Source: Azospirillum formosense (GTDB lineage: Bacteria; Pseudomonadota; Alphaproteobacteria; Azospirillales; Azospirillaceae). Taken from it: a stretch of DNA of 64,000 nucleotides. Positions 23,005 through 31,704 of the stretch are shown in pieces (position 1 is the stretch's first letter; each line of letters opens with the position of its first letter). The stretch lies in the NCBI RefSeq assembly GCF_040500525.1, contig NZ_CP159404.1, positions 215,001 to 279,000 of the forward strand, in the 5' to 3' direction. A program made the translations under genes and the position numbers. The notes under the pieces are model-generated. The model had not been told where the DNA came from, searched no databases, and saw nothing but the letters and a program-made list of their open reading frames with translations.

Positions 23005-24213
23005 TCACCGAAGCCGCCGGGCGTTGATGACGATGTCGGTCCCCAGCGCCACCATCAGGGCGACGGCGCCGCACAGGAAGACGGCGGCGTAGTTTCCCCC
23101 GCTGTGGGCGAAGAGGTAGGAGTAGCCGTAGCCGCCCAGCGCCTGGAACAGGGCGAAGGCGGTGGTGGCCCGGCTCCAGGCGGCGCGCTGCTCCGACGGG
23201 CCGTGCGGCAGCAATTCATGGATGCGGCCGAGCACCAGGGGAACCACGCCCGGCGTCAGGGCGCCGAGGACGACCGTCGCGATCCCGACCACCAGCGGCT
23301 GGCCGCTGACCGCCAGGGCGGCCACGGCGACCGCCTGGAGCAGCAGCGCGATGCGGTAGGCCGCGGCGTGACCGATGCGGTCGGCCAGCGATCCGGCGAC
23401 GACCGGCCCGGCCACCGACGCCACGCCGTACAGAACCCAGCAGAGCGCGCCGATGTCCGCTCCGTGCCGCAGGCCGCGGGCGACGTAGTCGACCAGCAGC
23501 AGCATGACCGGCACCAGCCCCAGCGCGTTCAGCGCGTATTCGGCGTAGAGCGAGCGGAGGACGCGCCCCTCGTGCCGCGGGGCGTGTTCCACCGGCGGGG
23601 CGGCGGTCGCCTGCGTCGGCGACGAGGGCGGCCAGCCGAACCAGGACAGGGCGGTCAGCAGCAGCGACAGCCCGCCCAGCCCCAGCCACGTCTCGCGCAA
23701 CCCAAGCCGCATCAGCGCCGGCACGGCGGTGCCCGAGGCGGCGATCCCCAGCCCGATGCCGAGGAAGATCATGCCGCTGACGAAGCCGCGCCGTCCCGCG
23801 GGGATGTGGGGCAGGATGCTGGTCGCGACCAGGACCATGATGGCGCCCCCGGCCAAACCCGAGACGAAGCGCCAGCCGAAGAACCAGCCGAGCGAGAGCG
23901 GGTAGGCGCAGGCGATGAAGGCGAGGGAGGCCGTCAGCATCAGCGCCCGCAGCAGCGCCCGGTTGGGCAGCAGGCCGGCCAGCGGCCGGCCGAGCAGAGC
24001 GCCCGCCAGATAGCCGGCGAAGTTCGCCGCGCCCAGCGTCACCGCGTCGGCGGCGGAGAACCAATGCGCCTCGATCAACGACGGAACCAGCGGCGTGTAG
24101 GCGAAGCGCGCCAGTCCGATGGCGACGAGGCTTCCCGCCATGCCCGCGAGGGTCGCCATCCACGCGGCGCCGTCGAGGCGGTCCATGGCCACGGTTGCGG
24201 ATGTCCTGTTCAT
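23005..24213 (-). CDS. MFS transporter, YbfB/YjiJ-like
   Basis: Inner-membrane transporter of the major facilitator superfamily with about 12 hydrophobic segments across 402 residues. The N-terminal region GLARFAYTPLVPSLI and the repeated glycine-rich helices resemble the YbfB/YjiJ branch, often annotated as putative efflux carriers. The ATG at 24213 is used; methionines at residues 10 and 19 are alternative starts, and the second would begin closer to the first membrane helix. It lies 85 bp downstream of a TetR gene on the same strand, the usual arrangement for a locally repressed exporter. Substrate unknown. Confidence 0.85.
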   Translation of the reverse strand: MNRTSATVAMDRLDGAAWMATLAGMAGSLVAIGLARFAYTPLVPSLIEAHWFSAADAVTLGAANFAGYLAGALLGRPLAGLLPNRALLRALMLTASLAFIACAYPLSLGWFFGWRFVSGLAGGAIMVLVATSILPHIPAGRRGFVSGMIFLGIGLGIAASGTAVPALMRLGLRETWLGLGGLSLLLTALSWFGWPPSSPTQATAAPPVEHAPRHEGRVLRSLYAEYALNALGLVPVMLLLVDYVARGLRHGADIGALCWVLYGVASVAGPVVAGSLADRIGHAAAYRIALLLQAVAVAALAVSGQPLVVGIATVVLGALTPGVVPLVLGRIHELLPHGPSEQRAAWSRATTAFALFQALGGYGYSYLFAHSGGNYAAVFLCGAVALMVALGTDIVINARRLR

Positions 24214-24298
24214 GGGCGTGCGTCCCTGTTGCGGCTCCGCCGCGGCGGGCCGCCCGTTGACCGGGAGGAATGGGAAGGGGGTGATCCGGCGCGGCGGG

Positions 24299-24901
24299 TC
24301 AGGAGTCCGGCATCGGCGGCAGCCCGAGGCTGGCCAGGGCGCCGCGCGCCGTCCCCTCCAGCAGGTCGCGCTCGGGGCGGATGCGGGCCAGGACGCGGAT
24401 GCCCAGCAGGCTGGAGAAGAGCAGGCGTGCCGCGTCCTCCTCGGGGATGCCGGCCGGGATCTCGCCGCTCCGCCGCCCCTTGGCGAGGCAGCGGCGGAAG
24501 AAATCCTCGATGGTCGTCAATTCGGCGTTCAGGAAGTCGCGCAGGTCGGGATTGTCCGGCGTGACCTCCAGCGCGGAATTCACCAGCAGGCAGCCGCGCC
24601 GGCACCCGTCGCCGAGCGACCGCTCGATGCTCTCGCGCAGGAAGCCGGCGATGGCGACGGCCGGCGACGGCGCCGCCTCGTGTCGGGCGATGCGGGCGCG
24701 CAGCGAGCCGTCCAGGTAATGCTCCAGGGCGCGGCGGAACAGCGCCCGCTTGTCGCCGAAGGCGTTGTGCATGCTGGCGAGCGTCATGCGCATGCTGTCC
24801 GCCAGCGCGCGGGTGGAGGTCGCCTCGTAGCCCTGGCTCCAGAAGCGGTCCACCGCCGCGTCCAGCACCGCCGCTTCATCGAACGTCCGTGGCCGAGCCA
24901 T
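24299..24901 (-). CDS. TetR/AcrR-family transcriptional regulator
   Basis: 200-residue repressor-type protein. The N-terminal helix-turn-helix is clear: FDEAAVLDAAVDRFWSQGYEATSTRALADSM, then MHNAFGDKRALFRRALEHYL. The C-terminal part resembles the TetR_C ligand domains of AcrR-like regulators (SLGDGCRRGCLLVNSALEV, with two cysteines). A near-perfect 22-bp palindrome lies 24 bp before its start, so autoregulation is likely, and the MFS gene downstream is the probable co-regulated target. Confidence 0.92.
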   Translation of the reverse strand: MARPRTFDEAAVLDAAVDRFWSQGYEATSTRALADSMRMTLASMHNAFGDKRALFRRALEHYLDGSLRARIARHEAAPSPAVAIAGFLRESIERSLGDGCRRGCLLVNSALEVTPDNPDLRDFLNAELTTIEDFFRRCLAKGRRSGEIPAGIPEEDAARLLFSSLLGIRVLARIRPERDLLEGTARGALASLGLPPMPDS

Positions 24902-24924
24902 GAGTCCCGCCTCCCGAGCCGGCG

Positions 24925-24946
24925 TTTTAGATCATATGATCCAAAA
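24925..24946. promoter_or_regulatory. Palindromic operator, probably for the adjacent TetR
   Basis: 22-bp inverted repeat centred on a perfect 12-bp palindrome GATCATATGATC, flanked by TTTT and AAAA with one mismatched pair. It stands out as AT-rich in a GC-rich intergenic region and lies immediately upstream of the TetR start. Confidence 0.75.
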
Positions 24947-25022
24947 TACGCCGGGTGACGCGGCGGTCAAGGAGCTTCGCCGTCGTCCCGACGCAGGACT
25001 GCCCTGCGCGGCCGCCGGTCCG

Positions 25023-26393
25023 CTAATCCAACGGCTTCAGTTCCCCCAGAAGCGTGGGCAGCAGCTCGGCCACCGTGGGGTGGATGTGGACGGCGCGCTG
25101 AAGGGTGGGGTAGGGCGCCTTGGCGTACATCAGGTCCAGCACGCCGTGGATGGCCTCGTCGCCGCCGGGGCCGAGAATGGCGGCGCCGAGGATCTCCCGG
25201 TTGTCGGCGTCGACGACGATCCGCATGAAGCCCCGGGTCTCGCCCTTTTCGACCGCGCGCCCGACGCGGGTCATCGGCCGCATGCCGACCAGCGCGCGCC
25301 GGCCGGAGCGGCGGACCGCCTCGTCGGTCATGCCGACGCGGGCGAGCGGCGGATCCGTGTAGAGCGCGTAGGCCTGGATGCGGTCGTCCACGCTGCGCCG
25401 CTCGCCGTCGAGCAGGTTCGCCGCGACGATCTCGAAGTCGTTGTAGGCGGTGTGAGTGAAGGCGCCGCGCCCGTTGCAGTCACCCATCGCCCAGATGCCG
25501 GGCACGTTGGTGCGCAGCGTGTCGTCCACCGTGATGATGCCGCGGGCGTCGGTCGCCACCCCGGCCCGGTCGAGCCCGAGGTCGTCGGTGTTGGGCACGC
25601 GGCCCACCGCCAGCAGCGCGTGGCTTCCGACCACCGAGGGCGCTCCGGAGGCGCAGGTCACGCCCACTTCCACGCCGTCGTCGTGCGGGGCGAAGCGGAT
25701 GCAGTCGGCCGACAGGCGGACCGTCACCCCCTCCGACTCCAGCAGGTCGCGGATCGCGGCGGAAACGTCGGGGTCCTCGCGCGGGATCAGCCGGTCGCCC
25801 CTCTCCACGATGGTCACCTCGGCGCCGAAACGGCGGTACATCTGGGCGAATTCCAGGCCGATGTAGCTGCCGCCGACCACCACCAGATGCCGCGGCACTT
25901 GGTCGAGGTCGAGGATCGTGCCGCTGGTCAGCACGCCGACGTCGCGCACGCCCGGCATGTCGGGCACCGCGGCGCGGGCGCCGACGTTGATGAAGATGCG
26001 CTCCGCCGTCAGCACTTCGTTGCCGACGCGCACGCAGGTGGGGGATTCGAAGCGGGCGTGACCCTGCAGCACACGGCAGTTGGGCATGCCGCGCAGCCAG
26101 CGTTCGACGTTCTGGCGCGACCGGCCCGAGACGGCGTCCTTGCGCGCCTTGACCTTGGCCATGTCGACCCGCACCGGCCCGTCCAGCATCACGCCGTATT
26201 CGGCGGCGCGCTGAGCCATCCGGGCCACGCGGGCGCTGGCGACCAGCGTCTTGGTCGGGGTGCAGCCGGTGTTCACGCAGGTGCCGCCGAACTGCTTGCG
26301 TTCGACGACCGCGACGGTCATGCCGGCGGCGGTGAGACGCTCGGCGAGCGGCGGCCCGGCCTGGCCGGCTCCGATGATGATGGCGTCGACCAT
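25023..26393 (-). CDS. FAD-dependent pyridine nucleotide-disulfide oxidoreductase (MerA/RclA-like)
   Basis: 456-residue flavoprotein of the class I disulfide reductase family. The FAD Rossmann motif is IIIGAGQAGPPLAERL, and the redox-active pair lies in GGTCVNTGCTPTKT (CxxxxC). The second nucleotide-binding motif is VVVGGSYIGLEFAQ, and GIWAMGDCNG is the second FAD contact. The C-terminal dimerisation domain has HIHPTVAE, equivalent to the His-Glu pair. There is no heavy-metal-binding N-terminal domain or C-terminal Cys pair as in mercuric reductase, so reduction of Hg(II) is unlikely; a stress-related or quinone/metal reductase role is possible. It lies upstream of the TetR gene on the same strand, separated by 121 bp with the operator. 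Confidence 0.88.
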   Translation of the reverse strand: MVDAIIIGAGQAGPPLAERLTAAGMTVAVVERKQFGGTCVNTGCTPTKTLVASARVARMAQRAAEYGVMLDGPVRVDMAKVKARKDAVSGRSRQNVERWLRGMPNCRVLQGHARFESPTCVRVGNEVLTAERIFINVGARAAVPDMPGVRDVGVLTSGTILDLDQVPRHLVVVGGSYIGLEFAQMYRRFGAEVTIVERGDRLIPREDPDVSAAIRDLLESEGVTVRLSADCIRFAPHDDGVEVGVTCASGAPSVVGSHALLAVGRVPNTDDLGLDRAGVATDARGIITVDDTLRTNVPGIWAMGDCNGRGAFTHTAYNDFEIVAANLLDGERRSVDDRIQAYALYTDPPLARVGMTDEAVRRSGRRALVGMRPMTRVGRAVEKGETRGFMRIVVDADNREILGAAILGPGGDEAIHGVLDLMYAKAPYPTLQRAVHIHPTVAELLPTLLGELKPLD

Positions 26394-26557
26394 GGCGTGC
26401 TCCTGCAGCCGGACCTGGGTGTCGGGGACCGCCGTCGGCCGGCCGCGGCCGCCGGCGCCGAACGGGGCGGAAGCAAAGCTAAGTGGAGCCGGGGGCCGGT
26501 CAAGACCGGGCGATCCGTCGGCGGAGTCCCCCTCGGCGGCGGAATGCCGCTACCATG

Positions 26558-26603
26558 GGCGCCAAGGGGGCGCCAAGGGGGCGCCAAAGGGGGGCGCCAG
26601 GGG
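26558..26603 (+). repeat. GGCGCC tandem repeat in a 5' leader
   Basis: Four GGCGCCA elements spaced 11, 11 and 13 bp apart (starting at 26558, 26569, 26580 and 26593) end about 14 bp before the ATG at 26617. They could be sites for a regulator or a simple-sequence expansion. Confidence 0.6.
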
Positions 26604-26616
26604 AAGAGGCCGATCC

Positions 26617-29600
26617 ATGGAACTCAGCATCGATCACCTGACGGAAGCCGGTTCGGGCAGCCGCGTCCTGGACAGCGACGGGGAAAGCCGGCTGCTGCGC
26701 GTGATGCGGCCGGACCAGCCCTTTCCCATCCTCGCGCGCATGGCCGTGACGCCGTCGGGCGGTCCGGGCGATCCGGCGAGGGAGGCCGGCGCTGCGCTCG
26801 ACCGGCTGCGGCGGGAGCACGCCTTGTCGCGCCGGCTCGATCCCGCCTGGGCGGTCAAACCGGTCGATCTTCTGCCGCACGGCATGGCCCCGGTCCTGAC
26901 CCTCGCCGATCCGGGCGGCCAGCCGCTCTCGGCGTTGGCCGTGCCGGGGATGCCGTTCCGCCAGCGGCTCGCCCTGGCGCTCCGCATGGCGGAGGCGGTG
27001 GCGCATCTGCACCGCCGCGGCCTGATGCACGGCGATTTGCGGCCGTTCAACCTGCTGGTCGGCGATGACGGCGCGGTGCGCCTGACCGGCTTCGGCCGGG
27101 CCTGCCCCGTGCCGGTGCCGCCGGGCCGGCCGGGCCACGTCGCCGGGCGGCCGGACCCGCTGCTGCCCTACATGGCCCCCGAACAGTCGGGGCGGACGGG
27201 CCGGCCGGTCGACCGCCGCAGCGACCTCTACGCGCTCGGGGTCACGCTCTACGAGCTGTTCACCGGCGCGCTTCCCTTCGCGGCGGGCGATGCCATGGAG
27301 TGGCTGCACAGCCATCTCGCGCGCGCGCCGATCGCGCCGGCCTTCCACGCCCCCGACCTGCCTGCGGCCATCGCCGACATCCTGTTGCGGCTGCTGGCCA
27401 AGATGGCGGAGGACCGCTACCAGACCGCCGGCGGCCTCGTCCGCGACCTCGCCCACGCGCTGCGGCTCTGGGATACGGAGGGCCGCATCCCCGCCTTTCC
27501 GGCCGGCCGCCGCGATCTGCCGGAGGGGCTGGTTCCGCCACCCGGCCTCTACGGGCGGGACGAGCCGGTGGCCGCTCTCGAGGCCGCCTTCGAGCGGGTC
27601 GCCACCCGGGGCCGGATGGGCATCGTCCTGATCGCCGGCCGGTCGGGCGTCGGCAAGTCGGCGGTCGTCCGCTCCCTGGAAGAACGTGCGGTGCCGCCGC
27701 AGGGCCTGTTCGCCGGCGGCAAGTTCGACCAGGGCGAGCGCGACCGTCCCTACGCCAGCCTCGCGGAAGCCTTTCGCGGGCTGGTCGCCCGAATCCTGGC
27801 GCTGCCGGCCCCGCATCGCGACCACTGGCGCCGCGCCCTGGCCGAGGCGGTGGGCGAGGGCGGCGCCCTGATGACCGCGCTGATCCCGAACCTCGCCGAG
27901 CTGATCGGGGGGCAGCCCGCCGTCCCGCCCTTGCCGCCGCGCGAGGCCCAGAACCGCTTCGACCTGCTGTTCCGGCGCGTCCTGCAGTGCTTCGCCCGCC
28001 CCGACCATCCGCTCGCCCTGTTCCTCGACGACCTGCAATGGCTGGACGGCGCGACGGTGGACCTGCTGGACCGGCTCGTCGCCGACGGCGGCATGGGCCA
28101 TCTGCTGCTGGTCGGCGCCTATCGAAGCGACGAGGTCGGAGACGGCCACCCGCTGGAGACGCTGATGCGCCGGGTCGAGGCGGCCGGCGACGCGATCGAC
28201 TGCGAGCGGATCGCGCTGGGGCCGCTGTCCGCCGACGACCTGGGCCGCATGATCGCCGACACGCTGGACCGCAGGCCCGACGAGGTGGCGGCGCTCGCCG
28301 ACCGGCTGCAGGTGCGGACCGGCGGCAACGCCTTCTTCGCGGTCCAGCTGCTGACCGAACTGGAACGCTCCGGCCAGCTGTGGTTCGACCGCGACGCCCG
28401 GCGCTGGGACTGGGATCTGGCGGCGGTGGAGCGGGCGCCGGCGGGCGCCGGCATCGCCACGCTGATGGGCGAGCGGCTTGCCCGCTTTCCGGCGCCGACG
28501 CGTGACCTGCTGTTCCGCCACGCCGCGCTCGGCGCGGCCGTCCGGCTGTCCACGTTGGCCATCGCCGCCGGCCTGCCCGAGGCGGAGGCCGCGGGCCATC
28601 TGGAGCCGGTGCTGGCCGAAGGGCTGATCCTGCGCGCCGAGGACGGGGTCCGTTTCCTCCACGACCGGGTGCAGGAGGGAGCCTATGCCCTGGTGCCGGA
28701 GGACGCGCGCGGCGCGCTCCACCTCGGCATCGCCCGCGCGCTGCACCGCGGCTTCGCGGCCGACCTGACGGGGGAGCGGCTGTTCGCCGTGGTCGGCCAG
28801 TACGACCGGTGCTTGCCCCTGATCCGGGACGGGCGGGAGCGGGCGGAGGTGGCGGCGCTCCACCTCGCCGCCGGCCGCCAGGCCAGGGCGGCCAGCGCCC
28901 ACGCCGCGGCGCTGGCCCACGCGCTGGGCGGCCTTCGCCTGCTGGAGGGCGGCGGTGATGGGCTGGCGGACGAGCCGGCGGACAGGCCGGCGGATGTCCG
29001 GTCGATCGGGCGGCTGGCCTTCGCGCTGGAGCATCTCCGGGCCGAATGCGAGTTCCTGTGCGGCGACCTGCGGCAGGCGGAGCGACGCCTGCTCGCCCTT
29101 GCCGGACGGGCCGAGGCGCCGGCGGACCGCGCCGCGATCACCGCGCTGCTCGTCACCGTCTTCACCGCCATCGACCGCAGCGACCGCGCCGTCGGGTCTT
29201 GTCTGGCCTATCTGCGGGGGGTGGGGATCGACTGGCCCGCCCATCCGCCGGCCGCCCTGGCCCAGGAGGAGTATGAGCGGCTGCGGGCGGCCATCGGCGG
29301 CCGGCCCATCGCGTCGCTGGTGTCGCTGCCCGCCGACCCCGACCTCGACAGCCGGGCGACGCTGGACGTGCTGGCCGCCGCCCTGCCGCCCGCCTTCTTC
29401 AGCGACCGCAACCTCGTCTGCCTGATCCTGTGCCGGATGGCCAACCTGACCCTGCGGAACGGGCGCAGCGACGCGTCCGCCCTGGGCTTCGCCTATCTCG
29501 GCATGATGGCCGGTCCCTGTTTTGGCGATTACGCCGCCGGCTACGACTTCGGCCGCCTCGGCTACGATCTGGCGGAGCGGCAGGGGCCGACGCGCTACCG

Positions 29601-31704
29601 GGCGCGGGTGCTGATGACCTTCGCCTATCACGTCGTCCCGTGGACCCGCGACATCCGCAGCGAGCGCGCCCTGCTGCTGCGCGCCTTCGACGAGGCGCGG
29701 GAGGCCGGCGACATCACCTATGGCGGTTTCACCAGCGTCACCCTCGTCACCAGCATGCTGGCGTCGGGCGACCCGCTGGCGACGGTCCAGTGCACGGCCG
29801 AGGCGCGCCTCGCCCATGTCCGGCAGGTGAGGTTCGGGCTCTGCGCCGACATCCTGACCACCCAGCTCCAGCTGCTGCGCGCCTTGCGCGGCCAGACCAA
29901 CGCCATCGGCGGCTTCGACGGGCAGGGTTTCGACAACGCCGCCTTCGAGGCGCGGCTGCTCGCCAACCCCAGCCTGGACATCGCCACCTGCTGGCACTGG
30001 ATCCGCACCCTCCAGCTCCGCTGCATCGCCGGGGAGATGACGGCGGCGGTCGAGGCGGCCGAGCGGGCGGAAGGGCTGCTGTGGACCACGGCCGGCCATT
30101 GGGAGATGGCGGAGTTCCACTTCCACGCCGCCCTGGCCCGCGCCGGGGCGATGGACGATGCCCCGCCGGACCAGCGTGCCCGTCACGCCGCGGCGCTCGA
30201 CCGGCATCTCGCCCAGCTGCGCGATTGGGCGGGCCACGGCCCGGACAGTTTCGACGCCCGCTTCGCCCTGGCCGATGCGGAGGCGGCGCGGACCCGGGGG
30301 CGGACGGAGGACGCGATGCGCGGCTACGACCGCGCGGTCGAGGCGGCCCGGCGCGGCACCCTGCCGCATGTGGAGGCGCTGGCCCACGAACGCGCCGCCG
30401 CCCACTACCGCCGGCTGGGGGTGGCGACGCTGGAGCGCGCCTGCATCCGCGACGCGGCCGAGGCCTACGCGCGGTGGGGAGCCACCGCCAAGGTGCGGCA
30501 ACTCAGCCGGCGCCATCCTTCCCTCGCCCTGGACGCGGTCGAGCCGGCCCCACCGGAGGCGCCGCGCGGCTTCGAGGGCCTCGATCCGGCGACGCTCCTC
30601 GGGACGCTGCGCGCGGTCGCCGACCAGGCGGGCGTGGAGCGGCTCACCACCAGCCTGCTGACCCTGGTCCTGGAGCATGCCGGCGCCAGCCGCGGCCTGC
30701 TGATCCTCGCCCGCGGCGACGGGTTGCGGGTGGAGGCGGAGGCGACGACCGGGCTCTACGGCGTGTCGGTCCGGCTGGTCCGCGAGGACGCCGAGCGCAT
30801 CCCGCTGCCCCACGCCATCGTCAACGGCGCGATCCGCGACCAGGAGGCGGTGATCGTCGACGACACCCGGGCGTCCGGCCCCTTCTCGGCCGATCCCTAT
30901 GTCCGCCGGACGGAGGCGCGCTCCATCCTGTGCCTGCCGCTGGTCCGTCGCCGCCGCGTCGTCGGGCTGCTGCATCTGGAGAACGCGCTGGCCACCCACG
31001 CCTTCACGCCGCAGCGGGTCAGCCTCCTGACGCTGCTCGGAGCCCAGGCCGCGGCGGCGCTGGAGACCGCGACGCTGGACGAGAAGGAGGCGCTGCTGAA
31101 GGAGATCCATCACCGGGTGAAGAACAACCTGCAACTCGTCACCAGCCTTCTCAACCTCCAGGCCCGCCGAGTCGAGGACGAGGCGGTCGCCGCCCTGTTC
31201 GCCGACAGCCGCGATCGCGTGCGGTCGATGGCCCTGGTGCACGAGAACCTCTACCGCCTCGGCAATTTCGCGCGCGTGCCGATGCGCGAGCATCTGGAAT
31301 CGGTGTGTGCCCATCTGCTGCGCGCCTACGCCCGGCAGGCCGGCGCGGTGCGTCTGGAAACCGCCATGGACGACCTGCAGCTCGATCTCGACCGCGCGGT
31401 GCCCTGCGGCCTGATCGTCAACGAGCTGGTCTCCAACGCCCTGAAGCACGCCTTTCCGGGGGGACGGGGCGGGGTGCTCGGCGTGGCCCTGGCGGTGGAC
31501 GGGCGGGAGTGCCGGCTGACCGTGCGCGACGACGGCGTGGGCTTGCCCGGTGGTTATGATCCCGATAGGATGGACACGCTCGGCTTCCAGCTGATCGCTG
31601 ACTTGACCGCTCAGTTGCACGGTTCGTTGGAATACAACCCCAGCACAGGGACAGAATTCGTCGTTGCCTTTCCCTTGATGGGACGCAACCGGGGACATGA
31701 ATGA
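26617..31704 (+). CDS. Trifunctional-type signalling protein: kinase-like, AAA ATPase, GAF, HisKA_2 histidine kinase (1,695 aa)
   Basis: Very large cytoplasmic sensor. Residues 1-270 are a Ser/Thr kinase-like domain with HGDLRPFN (His138, Asp140) and YMAPEQSGR. However, the ATP lysine position appears to be Arg28 (LLRVMRP) and the DFG motif is GFG (Gly158), so catalysis is doubtful. Residues about 320-620 are an AAA_16-type ATPase with P-loop GRSGVGKS and Walker B LFLDDLQW. A long helical repeat region follows. GAF lies near 1300-1470. The histidine kinase is HisKA_2/HWE-like (KEIHHRVKNNLQL, His1498/1499) with ATPase motif NELVSNALKHAF. The frame is open upstream, but the ATG at 26617 with GGAAGAGG before it fits the domain start. 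Its stop overlaps the next gene (ATGA), forming a three-gene signalling operon. Confidence 0.88.
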   Translation: MELSIDHLTEAGSGSRVLDSDGESRLLRVMRPDQPFPILARMAVTPSGGPGDPAREAGAALDRLRREHALSRRLDPAWAVKPVDLLPHGMAPVLTLADPGGQPLSALAVPGMPFRQRLALALRMAEAVAHLHRRGLMHGDLRPFNLLVGDDGAVRLTGFGRACPVPVPPGRPGHVAGRPDPLLPYMAPEQSGRTGRPVDRRSDLYALGVTLYELFTGALPFAAGDAMEWLHSHLARAPIAPAFHAPDLPAAIADILLRLLAKMAEDRYQTAGGLVRDLAHALRLWDTEGRIPAFPAGRRDLPEGLVPPPGLYGRDEPVAALEAAFERVATRGRMGIVLIAGRSGVGKSAVVRSLEERAVPPQGLFAGGKFDQGERDRPYASLAEAFRGLVARILALPAPHRDHWRRALAEAVGEGGALMTALIPNLAELIGGQPAVPPLPPREAQNRFDLLFRRVLQCFARPDHPLALFLDDLQWLDGATVDLLDRLVADGGMGHLLLVGAYRSDEVGDGHPLETLMRRVEAAGDAIDCERIALGPLSADDLGRMIADTLDRRPDEVAALADRLQVRTGGNAFFAVQLLTELERSGQLWFDRDARRWDWDLAAVERAPAGAGIATLMGERLARFPAPTRDLLFRHAALGAAVRLSTLAIAAGLPEAEAAGHLEPVLAEGLILRAEDGVRFLHDRVQEGAYALVPEDARGALHLGIARALHRGFAADLTGERLFAVVGQYDRCLPLIRDGRERAEVAALHLAAGRQARAASAHAAALAHALGGLRLLEGGGDGLADEPADRPADVRSIGRLAFALEHLRAECEFLCGDLRQAERRLLALAGRAEAPADRAAITALLVTVFTAIDRSDRAVGSCLAYLRGVGIDWPAHPPAALAQEEYERLRAAIGGRPIASLVSLPADPDLDSRATLDVLAAALPPAFFSDRNLVCLILCRMANLTLRNGRSDASALGFAYLGMMAGPCFGDYAAGYDFGRLGYDLAERQGPTRYRARVLMTFAYHVVPWTRDIRSERALLLRAFDEAREAGDITYGGFTSVTLVTSMLASGDPLATVQCTAEARLAHVRQVRFGLCADILTTQLQLLRALRGQTNAIGGFDGQGFDNAAFEARLLANPSLDIATCWHWIRTLQLRCIAGEMTAAVEAAERAEGLLWTTAGHWEMAEFHFHAALARAGAMDDAPPDQRARHAAALDRHLAQLRDWAGHGPDSFDARFALADAEAARTRGRTEDAMRGYDRAVEAARRGTLPHVEALAHERAAAHYRRLGVATLERACIRDAAEAYARWGATAKVRQLSRRHPSLALDAVEPAPPEAPRGFEGLDPATLLGTLRAVADQAGVERLTTSLLTLVLEHAGASRGLLILARGDGLRVEAEATTGLYGVSVRLVREDAERIPLPHAIVNGAIRDQEAVIVDDTRASGPFSADPYVRRTEARSILCLPLVRRRRVVGLLHLENALATHAFTPQRVSLLTLLGAQAAAALETATLDEKEALLKEIHHRVKNNLQLVTSLLNLQARRVEDEAVAALFADSRDRVRSMALVHENLYRLGNFARVPMREHLESVCAHLLRAYARQAGAVRLETAMDDLQLDLDRAVPCGLIVNELVSNALKHAFPGGRGGVLGVALAVDGRECRLTVRDDGVGLPGGYDPDRMDTLGFQLIADLTAQLHGSLEYNPSTGTEFVVAFPLMGRNRGHE

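Noticed and set aside
25023..26393. Mercuric reductase
   Set aside because: The CxxxxC core is present, but the C-terminal cysteine pair and N-terminal metal-binding domain are missing, and no mer genes are nearby.
26251..26616. 122-residue N-terminal extension of the large sensor
   Set aside because: Low-complexity translation across a divergent promoter region; the ATG at 26617 has a ribosome binding site and begins the recognisable domain.
24900..27068. 722-residue plus-strand frame over the oxidoreductase
   Set aside because: The minus strand carries complete FAD, NAD and CxxxxC motifs; the plus frame has none.
26500..31698. 1,732-residue antisense frame over the large sensor kinase
   Set aside because: No recognisable domains; the plus strand has kinase-like, P-loop, GAF and HisKA_2 motifs.
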